Positions 1 to 5,601 of a DNA stretch of 5,601 bases are shown here, piece after piece. A model generated the notes under the pieces. The model did no database searches and had not been told where the DNA came from. It worked only from the letters and a program-made list of their open reading frames with translations. The DNA is from Candidatus Sumerlaeota bacterium (lineage in GTDB: Bacteria; Sumerlaeota; Sumerlaeia; UBA8349): positions 1-5,601 of the forward strand of contig DNPO01000458.1 of the NCBI GenBank assembly GCA_003501375.1. The letters are read 5' to 3'. Both the position numbers and the translations under genes were made by a program. The first letter of the stretch is position 1. The number at the start of each line of letters is the position of its first letter.

Positions 1-524
1 ATTGTTTCTGCGGGAAAGCGCTTCCGGTCGTACTGACAAAATATGATGAGGTCCCGTTCCTGCAATATTTGGTTCACCCGGACTTCATACGAAATCAGGG
101 CGTGAAAATCCAAAATAGTTTCCGAGGCCCAACTCATATCGCATAAAATGCGAACGGCTGCATATCCCGATGCTTGGGCGGATTCAGCCGCGTGTTCAAA
201 CGTTGCTACCGCTTTTTTCGGATTAAAAACTTCATCCTCAAAATAAAAATCGCGCACAGAACAAATCGATAATGCACCAGAAAGGATGGCTTCTTCCACC
301 GCAATCCCGGCATCGCGCAACATCTGCCACACGGCTTCTTCCCCATCCGCCGCAACCAGATAGATGCACCGTTCATGACGCGCCAATCCGATTTGCACAA
401 ATGCAGCAGATGCCCCTGCCTGCTCGGCTGGCGTTTCGTAAAGCAAACACGGATGATCGTGAACCTGGATACGTTCGAGTTCCTCAGTTAATCGGGGAAG
501 GAGATTATCTGGTTGCAGGGTCAT
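1..524 (-). CDS. MEDS-domain (DcmR-type sensory) protein, N-terminal part, C-terminus off the left edge
   Basis: The reading frame is open from the ATG at 524 to the window edge, giving 174 visible residues with no stop. An in-frame TGA four codons upstream, with no other usable start between, fixes the start. A GGGTGA Shine-Dalgarno-like element lies about 9 bases upstream of the ATG. The protein fits the MEDS sensory domain first described in methanogens, methylotrophs and the regulator DcmR. It has an early DHPCLLYETPAEQ segment (about 23-35), GLARHERCIYLVA (about 46-58), a CDMSWA core (about 128-133), and CQYDRKRFP (about 163-171) near the usual domain end. MEDS domains run about 160-170 residues and are thought to sense small molecules, often joined to a histidine kinase or DNA-binding domain. 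Any such output part is outside the window, so kinase, repressor or stand-alone sensor cannot be decided. No signal peptide or membrane segment is seen; a cytoplasmic protein is likely. Confidence 0.82.
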   Translation of the reverse strand, partial: MTLQPDNLLPRLTEELERIQVHDHPCLLYETPAEQAGASAAFVQIGLARHERCIYLVAADGEEAVWQMLRDAGIAVEEAILSGALSICSVRDFYFEDEVFNPKKAVATFEHAAESAQASGYAAVRILCDMSWASETILDFHALISYEVRVNQILQERDLIIFCQYDRKRFPAET

Positions 525-536
525 GGGTACATTTCA

Positions 537-563
537 CCCGTTATCACCATTAGGTGTAACGGG
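537..563 (-). promoter_or_regulatory. Hairpin or dyad abutting the ribosome-binding site of the MEDS gene
   Basis: CCCGTTA (537-543) pairs with TAACGGG (557-563), and CACC (545-548) pairs with GGTG (553-556). This gives 11 base pairs around a four-base loop with one bulged base at 544. Read in the minus-strand transcript, it ends just before the ATG at 524, and the GGG of its 3' arm is also the start of the Shine-Dalgarno-like GGGTGA. It could be an RNA hairpin that limits ribosome access, or a DNA operator for a dimeric repressor. No T-run follows on either strand, so a terminator is unlikely. The pairing is seen directly; its function is inferred. Confidence 0.5.
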
Positions 564-723
564 AAATTGCCAACGGAGAAATCCCGAAGGGAATGAACAA
601 AAGCCTGAGTGTGCTCGTTTAAAGTGAAGTTTTTCTACCACGGTTTTAATTTTGTAACAAAACGGCAAAAAACACAAGACTTAACTTTCATTCTATTCAT
701 TTTGCCAGGAGAGTTTTCAAAAT

Positions 724-735
724 TGCGAAATCGCA
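724..735. promoter_or_regulatory. TGCGA-AA-TCGCA inverted repeat
   Basis: This is a perfect 5+5 dyad with a two-base spacer, lying about 110 bases upstream of the first lipoprotein promoter. The same half-sites, TGCGA and TCGCA, recur with a five-base spacer at 2777-2791 and imperfectly at 867-881. It may be a binding site for a regulator of the lipoprotein genes, but the different spacer and the short length make chance possible. Confidence 0.25.
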
Positions 736-846
736 CCTTGTGAAGCGCGGTAGCATGATACGTCGCGCACAGTTTGTTTTGTTGACTGGATGGTTTTCCT
801 GAATAAAAAATTTGGTTTCAAAACGCTTATCTCCCTCCCAATAGGC

Positions 847-875
847 TTGACAATACCGGTAAAGATTGCGACCAT
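847..875 (+). promoter_or_regulatory. Sigma-70-like promoter of the first lipoprotein gene
   Basis: A perfect -35 box TTGACA (847-852) is followed by a 17-base spacer and a weak -10, GACCAT (870-875). The -10 keeps the two most important bases (A at position 2, T at position 6) and is preceded by TGC, an extended -10. The best support is that the same arrangement, with the same spacing, recurs in front of the paralogous gene at 2757-2785. Over the 37 bases from TTGACA to the following CATG, 28 are identical between the two copies. The transcript would start near 882 and carry the leader hairpin at 888-903. Confidence 0.55.
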
Positions 876-887
876 TTCACATGCAAT

Positions 888-903
888 GAGGCGAGAAAGC
901 CTC
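888..903 (+). promoter_or_regulatory. Leader hairpin of the first lipoprotein gene
   Basis: GAGGC (888-892) pairs with GCCTC (899-903) around a six-base loop GAGAAA, with a possible extra T-G pair outside the stem. It lies in the predicted 5' untranslated region, about 9 bases before the Shine-Dalgarno GGGAG (913-917). The identical stem, the same loop length and the same first three loop bases occur in the leader of the second gene, although flanking bases differ and the copies are offset by four bases. Such conservation suggests a selected RNA element, for example for mRNA stability or translational control. It is too short to match any riboswitch I know. Confidence 0.45.
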
Positions 904-927
904 GACAAGAAAGGGAGAGCCCTATTC

Positions 928-2595
928 ATGAACATGTTCCAATGGAAAACCAGCGCAGCAGCAGTGGTTTGTGCGGGAATCTTGTTGTGCATGGTGGGAT
1001 GCGGAAAAAAAGAATCTGAGAAAAACGCTTCCGAATCAACCAATGCAAAGGCGCAACAGCAAACAGCATTGACCAGCGCCACCCAGGCCAAAGCGACGCC
1101 CCCCCTGCGGGAACAGGTGACTTTTAATTTGAAATACCGGGGCTGGGATATTAATGAAAAGGGTATGTTTAATGGCAATAGTTGGGGCGGGAATACGGAG
1201 ACGACGGCCAAAACATCTTTTACGCAGGAATTGAAGTTGGACGCAGCGAAGGTGTTTTATCCCGGTTTGCCCAATTATTCGGGACAACAAGGGGATTATA
1301 CGGCGCTTGAATGCGATGCGGAAGGAAATGCCAAAGCCCTGTATATCGATTTGAATGATAACGGAAAATTGGATGAGGGTGAAAAAATACTTCCTTCAGT
1401 GCCGACTACGGAAATGTACCGTGGAGACAAGCGCGTATTTTTTATAACGCCGGATTTTGAAATTTATCGTGACGGAAAATTATACCCTTGTCGGATGGCT
1501 GCCAATACGCAAACGCAGAAACAACACATGACGCGCAATGGGGTAACGACGGAGGAACTGTACACTTATGTTAATTGGAGTGTGGCGAGTTGTCTGGAAG
1601 GCTCAGCGACAATCAATGGGCAGGAATATCGACTGATGTTGTATGATACCACTCCCGGAACGGCAAACTATACTTCGTTCGGTACACCCCAAAATGGTAA
1701 TGCTTCCACCTTCTCTTTGTTCAAACCAGCCGCGGTTAACAAACAAGGGGGATATATTTCCCGTCAAAGCCTGACACGCATGATCATGGTGGAAGGCGCT
1801 TATTATGAGATGCGTTTTTCGGACGATTTGCAGAAGTTAATTCTGACTCCAAGCACGCTGCCGCTCAGTTCTCTCAGTTTGACCGTGAATGCGCCATCAG
1901 AGGTGAAGACGCGCAATGTTTCCGTTGTCGTACGAGGTGTCGAAGATAAAAACCTCACTTTTTCGTTTTCTGCACAGGAAAACAAATCGCTGGATTTGCC
2001 CGCCATGCCGTATAAAATTTGTGGTGGTGGCTACGAATACTGGCCCGCGTCTGTTGAGAACCCGGATAAAAATCAGGAAACGCGAAAGAACCTTTGGCGT
2101 GCCAATATTCGGGAATCAAATACGCTGGCGGTTCCACCCAATGAGGTTGTCTTTATTGATTTTGGACAACCCACTTTGTCCATCGCCGCGGCCAAGCGGG
2201 ATAATGACTACTATCGCCAGGATACCGCGTTGACCACACGTACTGTTTTTCGAAAGGGCGATCCGGTTGTGTTAATTTGTACGGTGCAGGGAAAAATGGG
2301 CGAAGTATATGAAAGTTTTCAGCACAACAACGATTACAACAACTCGCGCCCGACTTATCAAATTACCGACACCTCCGGCACGCTGATTACTTCCAGTACG
2401 CTCAACAATTATGCGCAGCGCGGCGGCTCGGCTGTCTATGAGTGGAATACGCAAGGCGTGCCTGCTGGGAAGTACACCGTATCCATGCAAATGGAAACCG
2501 GCCCCCTGGCTGGTAAATTGGAAGGAACGTTGGAGATTACATTGGAACGATCACGAGGAACTGCACCCGCAGGTACACCCGTGATGTGGAAATAA
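928..2595 (+). CDS. Secreted lipoprotein of unknown family with EF-hand-like calcium loop (paralog 1)
   Basis: The protein has 555 residues and I do not recognise the family. I start it at the ATG at 928 because GGGAG (913-917) lies 10 bases upstream and the protein then opens with a clean lipoprotein signal: basic N-terminus, hydrophobic stretch (about 9-23) and lipobox M-V-G-C with the acylated cysteine at 25. Glycine follows the cysteine, which by the Lol rule would favour the outer membrane. Residues 26-60 are a polar, S/T/Q/A/K-rich linker. A globular region follows with DLNDNGKLDEGE (141-152), a full EF-hand or dockerin-like Ca-binding loop. Cysteines 129, 188, 222 and 451 are shared with the second paralog and may form disulfides. 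Residues about 438-540 look like an Ig-like beta module, with EWNTQGVPAGKYTV typical of FlgD/FN3-type folds. No catalytic motif is visible, so a binding or structural envelope role is possible. It has its own promoter and a downstream terminator, so it need not be co-transcribed with its paralog. Confidence 0.85.
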   Translation: MNMFQWKTSAAAVVCAGILLCMVGCGKKESEKNASESTNAKAQQQTALTSATQAKATPPLREQVTFNLKYRGWDINEKGMFNGNSWGGNTETTAKTSFTQELKLDAAKVFYPGLPNYSGQQGDYTALECDAEGNAKALYIDLNDNGKLDEGEKILPSVPTTEMYRGDKRVFFITPDFEIYRDGKLYPCRMAANTQTQKQHMTRNGVTTEELYTYVNWSVASCLEGSATINGQEYRLMLYDTTPGTANYTSFGTPQNGNASTFSLFKPAAVNKQGGYISRQSLTRMIMVEGAYYEMRFSDDLQKLILTPSTLPLSSLSLTVNAPSEVKTRNVSVVVRGVEDKNLTFSFSAQENKSLDLPAMPYKICGGGYEYWPASVENPDKNQETRKNLWRANIRESNTLAVPPNEVVFIDFGQPTLSIAAAKRDNDYYRQDTALTTRTVFRKGDPVVLICTVQGKMGEVYESFQHNNDYNNSRPTYQITDTSGTLITSSTLNNYAQRGGSAVYEWNTQGVPAGKYTVSMQMETGPLAGKLEGTLEITLERSRGTAPAGTPVMWK

Positions 2596-2647
2596 GTAAT
2601 ACCCAAAGAAAAAATGGCTCATCTGTACTGTATACCGCTTGAAGCAC

Positions 2648-2699
2648 TTTGTGAGAAAGAGTGGGACAGCCGAGGTGGCTGCCCCACTCTTTTCACAAA
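2648..2699 (+). terminator. Strong hairpin terminator after the first lipoprotein gene
   Basis: TTTGTGA (2648-2654) pairs with TCACAAA (2693-2699), AAAGAGTGGG (2656-2665) with CCCACTCTTT (2683-2692), and CAGCC (2667-2671) with GGCTG (2677-2681). That is 22 base pairs with one bulge, one mismatch and a five-base loop. No T-run follows the full stem, but if only the inner GC-rich part forms, the TCTTTT of the 3' arm serves as the U-tract. The near symmetry lets the A-rich arm do the same on the other strand. It begins about 50 bases after the stop codon and lies before the next gene's promoter. Confidence 0.8.
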
Positions 2700-2756
2700 A
2701 TGCATCCTTCGTACCTTGATATCTCCATTTTAAATTTCGCCCTCCCATCAAGCCTC

Positions 2757-2785
2757 TTGACAAAACCACAAAACATTGCGATTGT
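2757..2785 (+). promoter_or_regulatory. Sigma-70-like promoter of the second lipoprotein gene
   Basis: TTGACA (2757-2762), a 17-base spacer ending in TGC, and a weak -10 GATTGT (2780-2785) repeat the layout seen before the first gene. Similarity also extends upstream of the -35, where both copies have CCCTCCCA shortly before TTGACA. The weak -10 in both copies may mean that an activator is needed, or that the promoter is kept low. Confidence 0.55.
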
Positions 2786-2791
2786 TTCGCA
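2777..2791. promoter_or_regulatory. TGCGA-N5-TCGCA inverted repeat overlapping the -10
   Basis: TGCGA (2777-2781) and TCGCA (2787-2791) form a perfect dyad covering the extended -10 and the predicted start region of the second lipoprotein promoter. The first promoter has the same left half-site and a one-base variant right half (TCACA) at 867-881. A protein bound here would block RNA polymerase, so a repressor operator is the natural reading. Shared ancestry of the two promoters could also explain the match. Confidence 0.35.
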
Positions 2792-2801
2792 TGTATAGAG
2801 T

Positions 2802-2817
2802 GAGGCGAGGGTGCCTC
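2802..2817 (+). promoter_or_regulatory. Leader hairpin of the second lipoprotein gene
   Basis: GAGGC (2802-2806) and GCCTC (2813-2817) form the same stem as in the first gene's leader, with loop GAGGGT and an outer T-G wobble pair. The loop changed from GAGAAA to GAGGGT while the stem stayed fixed. It ends five bases before the AAAGGGTGG ribosome-binding site (2822-2830), closer than in the first gene. Confidence 0.45.
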
Positions 2818-2837
2818 GGATAAAGGGTGGTACTGTC

Positions 2838-4451
2838 ATGTTCAAACTCGTAGTAAAACATTTCGGAAGAATCACTTGTGTGTGTCTATTGCTCGCTGCC
2901 GCAGGCTGCGGAAAAACAGACGCTGTCAAGTCCCAGCAAAAGAGCGAGTTGCAAACCACGTTGACCAGCAACACGCAGCCTAACACGGCACCGTTGCCCG
3001 GGGAAGTTGCGTTTACGCTCAAATATCAGGGGTGGGATGAAAAGCAGCAAAAGAACAACCTGGGGGGTTCCTCTGGCTACGGGGTAGAAAAAACAGCCAA
3101 AACTCCCTTTACACAAGGGCTGACTTCTTTAACCGCGTCTACCGTGATTTATCCCGCTTTGCCCTATTCCATGCGACAAAATGGACAGCAACAGGATTAT
3201 GCTGCGTTGGAATGCGACTCCAACGGCAAAGCGCTTGCCCTGTACATCGACCTGAACAACAACGGAAAATTGGATGACGGGGAAAAGATACTACCCAGCG
3301 GTACGAGCGGGGTGTACGGAAGTAATAGTCTTCTTTTTATCACGCCGGATTTTGAGGTGTCGCGGGATAAAAAAACTTTTCTTTGCCGTATGGCAGCCAG
3401 TACATATATGCAGGAATCGGGGAATAAAGGCGTCCAAACCAGCGGCGTGATGTGGAGTTCGGCATGCTCGTTGGAAGGCTCGGCGATCCTAAATGGACAG
3501 GAACGACGACTTACTCTGTACGATAGCAATGCGGGAAGCGGCGAGTTTACCACATGTGGCAACAGCAGTTACTCCCTGCTCAAAACCAGTGAAATAAATA
3601 GAAATGGCGGGTATCCCTCGCGTCAAACATTAAGTCGCCTGATTTGCGTGGATGAACAGTATTATGAAGTACGATTCTCGGAGGATAAACAAAAAGTTTT
3701 TCTCAGCCCCAGTGTTTTGCCCATGAGCGCGTTATGCGTGTTATTAAACACGTCCGCTGAGGTGAAAACCCGTGACTTCTCTCTCAATCTGGTGGGCCAG
3801 GAAACCCCAGAAGTTAATTTTTCCATTTCCGACCGGAATGGAAAACCCATTGATTTACCAGCACTGACTTATCGCATCCAGTACGGGAATTTTATATGCT
3901 GGCCTGGGCCGGACGAAGACCCGTACAAAAATGACAGCACACGGAAAAAACTTTGGCGGGTGTCTTTTCGCGAGGCGAATCCCTTAGTCATTCCTCCAAA
4001 CCAAATTGTTTATGCTGAATTTGGCAAATTAAAGGCATCCGTCATTGCGGATAGCCGCGAAAACCACTACCGTTCCACTCTCACCACGCAGACGGTTTTT
4101 CAGCAGGGCGATTCTGTTATGTTGACCTGCATGGTCAAGGGCCAGTTGGGGGAAGTGTACGACCGCTTCAATCAAGATTATAATTACAAGGAAAACCAGC
4201 CCAGTTACAAAATCACCGACACTTCCGGCACGCTGATAGCGTCTGGTGTCGCAGCAAATTATGCGCAAAAAGGCGGTACGGGTGAGTGTTCCTGGGAAAC
4301 GCAAAACGCTGCACCCGGTAAATACACGGTTGTCATGGAGCAGAACACCGGCCCGCTGGCGGGGAAACTGGAAGGGCGCACGGAAATTGAATTACGCGCA
4401 AAACCCACGGGTTTGTCAGCAGGTGTTTCTGCCCTTTGGGGAAAACGATAA
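2838..4451 (+). CDS. Secreted lipoprotein of unknown family with EF-hand-like calcium loop (paralog 2)
   Basis: The protein has 537 residues and is clearly homologous to the preceding gene product from end to end. The ATG at 2838 is chosen because AAAGGGTGG lies 7 bases upstream and the signal peptide starts directly; a GTG at 2811 in frame would fall inside the leader hairpin. The signal peptide ends in lipobox A-A-G-C with the acylated cysteine at 24. A polar linker follows (about 25-54), then the Ca-binding loop DLNNNGKLDDGE (138-149). A second D-S-N-A-G segment at 229-233 resembles a decayed loop of the same kind. Cysteines 126, 183, 210 and 431 match those of paralog 1. Cysteines 240, 270, 300 and 354 are extra and have no aligned partner there. 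The C-terminal Ig-like module spans about 418-520 and contains ITDTSGTLI and NTGPLAGKLEG, both kept exactly in paralog 1. The protein is predicted to be anchored in the cell envelope. Its function is unknown; no enzyme motif is visible. Confidence 0.85.
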   Translation: MFKLVVKHFGRITCVCLLLAAAGCGKTDAVKSQQKSELQTTLTSNTQPNTAPLPGEVAFTLKYQGWDEKQQKNNLGGSSGYGVEKTAKTPFTQGLTSLTASTVIYPALPYSMRQNGQQQDYAALECDSNGKALALYIDLNNNGKLDDGEKILPSGTSGVYGSNSLLFITPDFEVSRDKKTFLCRMAASTYMQESGNKGVQTSGVMWSSACSLEGSAILNGQERRLTLYDSNAGSGEFTTCGNSSYSLLKTSEINRNGGYPSRQTLSRLICVDEQYYEVRFSEDKQKVFLSPSVLPMSALCVLLNTSAEVKTRDFSLNLVGQETPEVNFSISDRNGKPIDLPALTYRIQYGNFICWPGPDEDPYKNDSTRKKLWRVSFREANPLVIPPNQIVYAEFGKLKASVIADSRENHYRSTLTTQTVFQQGDSVMLTCMVKGQLGEVYDRFNQDYNYKENQPSYKITDTSGTLIASGVAANYAQKGGTGECSWETQNAAPGKYTVVMEQNTGPLAGKLEGRTEIELRAKPTGLSAGVSALWGKR

Positions 4452-4500
4452 AGACACGACTATCACATCGATAAAAACAAGGTAAAATATAATTGCAGCG
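4452..4500. other. Short convergent intergenic gap
   Basis: Only 49 bases separate the stop codons of the second lipoprotein gene and the minus-strand response regulator. The gap is AT-rich and I see no hairpin with a T-run on either strand, so there is no evident intrinsic terminator here, in contrast to the strong one after the first lipoprotein gene. Confidence 0.5.
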
Positions 4501-5601
4501 TTACACCTCTCGTTTCAGCGCCTTGCTCAGGCCGGGTTGCGAAATGCCGAGCAAGCGTGCCGCCAAACTTTGATTCTGGTTACAGCGGCGCATGGTTTCT
4601 TCAATCAACAACTGGTACGATTCCTTTATTGTGGGCAACGGTTCGCAATGAACAAAGGGGTTGTCTGTTTGTACCTCGGAAAAAGGCGGATTGGTCGCAT
4701 CGGCTCCCAGGATACGTTCGCGGAAACGCTCCATGGACAACGTGTGCGATTCGTGGCGACTCACTGCGTCGAAAACCAAACTTTCCAGTTCGCGGATGTT
4801 GCCGGGAAAAGCGTAGGAGCCCAGAAGCGATAACAACTCGCGGGGCGGTGTGGGCTTTTTTTTGTCCAGGGCGATCGCCGCCTTTTCTAGAAAACAATCG
4901 AGCAAAACGGGCAGGTCTTCCCGGCGTTCGCGCAACGGCGGCAGATGCAAATGGTGCGTTTGCAGGCGGTAGTATAAATCGTTGCGGAACTTTCCCTCGC
5001 GCATAAGCGTTGCCAAGTCGCAGTTGGTGGCAGCAAGCACACGCGCCGTACTGGGTTTTGGCACATCCGCTCCCAGCGGCATATAGGCGCGCTCCTGCAA
5101 CAAGCGCAGCAGTTTCACTTGAGACGCAGGTGCAAGATCACCAATTTCGTCCAAAAAGATGGTACCGCCTTCGGCGCGTGCGATCAGCCCGGCCCGCGCT
5201 TCGTCCGCTCCAGTGAATGCGCCTTTGCGGTGACCAAACAACGCATCGGTAAAGAGCGCATCGTCGAGTCCTGCGGCGTTCACGGCCACAAACTCACCCG
5301 TTAGCCCACTGACGTTGTGGATTGCTTGCGCGAGCAGTTCCTTGCCGCATCCCGTTTCGCCCGTGATGAGAATGGGACGCGAGGTGTGCGCAATGGACTC
5401 GGTGTACTGGAACAGCGAGCGCATCTTAGGGCTGACGCTGACTATCTCTGCAAAGGCTTCGGGATGTTCCAGTTGATCGGATAGAACGCGGTCTTTAAAC
5501 GATGTAAATTCCTGGCGCAGTTCCCGCATTTCAAGCGCGCGACGCACGCTGGGAATCAGGCGGTTTTCCTCAAAGGGCTTGACGATGTAATCGAAAGCGC
5601 C
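4501..5601 (-). CDS. NtrC-family sigma-54-dependent response regulator, N-terminus off the right edge
   Basis: There are 366 visible residues and the frame stays open to the window edge, so the start is missing. Visible residues 1-10, GAFDYIVKPF, are the end of a CheY-like receiver with its conserved K-P; the phosphorylated aspartate is outside. The AAA+ sigma-54 interaction domain follows, with Walker A GETGCGKE (81-88), the sigma-54 contact loop GAFTGA (127-132), Walker B GTIFLDEIGD (146-155), the arginine-finger segment FRNDLYYRL (205-213) and sensor II GNIRELE. All are intact, so it should be an active ATPase that opens sigma-54 promoters once phosphorylated. A C-terminal Fis-type helix-turn-helix (about 335-363) contains AARLLGISQPGLSKALKR; its second helix differs from the common R-x-T-L-Y-x-K-L form. 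A partner histidine kinase is probably encoded nearby but is not in view. The gene converges on the second lipoprotein gene and is not in its operon. Confidence 0.95.
   Translation of the reverse strand, partial: GAFDYIVKPFEENRLIPSVRRALEMRELRQEFTSFKDRVLSDQLEHPEAFAEIVSVSPKMRSLFQYTESIAHTSRPILITGETGCGKELLAQAIHNVSGLTGEFVAVNAAGLDDALFTDALFGHRKGAFTGADEARAGLIARAEGGTIFLDEIGDLAPASQVKLLRLLQERAYMPLGADVPKPSTARVLAATNCDLATLMREGKFRNDLYYRLQTHHLHLPPLRERREDLPVLLDCFLEKAAIALDKKKPTPPRELLSLLGSYAFPGNIRELESLVFDAVSRHESHTLSMERFRERILGADATNPPFSEVQTDNPFVHCEPLPTIKESYQLLIEETMRRCNQNQSLAARLLGISQPGLSKALKREV

Larger units (their letters stand above)
525..846. other. Intergenic region between the divergent MEDS and lipoprotein genes
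   Basis: I see no convincing gene in this AT-rich stretch. The frame of the first lipoprotein stays open back to 790, but that extension would translate across the promoter and leader described below, so I do not accept it. The region holds a hairpin at 537-563, a dyad TTTTGT-A-ACAAAA at 650-662 and a dyad TGCGA-AA-TCGCA at 724-735. A minus-strand promoter for the MEDS gene must lie here. One candidate is TTGAAA (720-715) with TAGAAT (695-690), but the 19-base spacer is long. Another is TTGTGT with CAAAAT (654-649) and a weak -35. Neither is strong. Confidence 0.6.

Noticed and set aside
272..553. Plus-strand 93-codon open frame within the MEDS region
   Set aside because: The opposite strand gives a recognisable MEDS domain over the same bases; this frame has no family pattern and is a shadow.
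740..802. 20-codon GTG-started peptide with basic and hydrophobic residues
   Set aside because: The only good Shine-Dalgarno-like sequence (AGGAG near 707) is far too distant, and nothing else supports translation.
782..809. Alternative promoter TTGACT with TAAAAA, 16-base spacer
   Set aside because: It is not repeated before the second paralog, whereas the 847-875 arrangement is. It could still be a secondary start.
790..927. N-terminal extension of the first lipoprotein to an ATG at 790
   Set aside because: It would bury the lipoprotein signal 46 residues inside the protein and translate through a promoter and hairpin that are conserved before the paralog. The ATG at 928 has a ribosome-binding site.
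717..1290. Minus-strand open frames of 164 and 84 codons opposite the start of the first lipoprotein gene
   Set aside because: They run antisense to the promoter, leader and signal peptide of a well-supported gene and show no domain pattern.
4557..5006. Plus-strand 149-codon open frame opposite the response regulator
   Set aside because: It lies opposite the conserved AAA+ domain and its translation is low-complexity and Arg/Pro/Ala-rich without motif.

Overview
The window shows about 5.6 kb of bacterial chromosome with mid-range GC. It holds two complete genes on the + strand, flanked on both sides by minus-strand genes that run off the window. The sigma-54 activator at the right edge and the lipoprotein signal peptides point to a Gram-negative-type (diderm) bacterium. 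A PVC-type lineage (Planctomycetes/Lentisphaerae relatives) would fit, but nothing here fixes the taxon. I saw no rRNA, tRNA, CRISPR array, transposase or integrase.

Left edge (1-524, minus strand): the N-terminal 174 residues of a protein with a MEDS (DcmR-type sensory) domain. Its C-terminal part lies outside the window. Its start codon is preceded by a strong dyad that abuts the ribosome-binding site. A non-coding stretch of about 400 bases (525-927) follows. It carries two dyads, the promoter of the first lipoprotein gene and that gene's leader hairpin.

Centre (928-4451, + strand): two tandem paralogous lipoprotein genes of 555 and 537 residues. They are similar along their whole length. 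Both have a lipobox cysteine, a polar linker, a canonical EF-hand-like calcium loop (D-x-N-x-N-G-K-x-D-x-x-E), conserved cysteines and a C-terminal Ig-like beta module. I do not recognise the family. Each gene has its own copy of the same upstream block: a TTGACA box, a weak extended -10, a TGCGA/TCRCA inverted repeat and a GAGGC/GCCTC leader hairpin. A 22-bp terminator-like hairpin separates them. The unit that was duplicated is therefore promoter + leader + gene, and the two copies look independently transcribed.

Right edge (4501-5601, minus strand): an NtrC-type response regulator, converging on the second lipoprotein gene. It shows the tail of the receiver, a full AAA+ sigma-54 activator domain with intact GAFTGA, and a Fis-type helix-turn-helix with an unusual recognition helix. 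Its start, and probably a partner kinase, lie beyond the window.

How the parts work together is inference. A cell-envelope lipoprotein pair sits between two regulatory genes, but its visible promoters look sigma-70-like and I found no -24/-12 site in front of them, so direct control by the neighbouring NtrC-type protein is not supported by this sequence.
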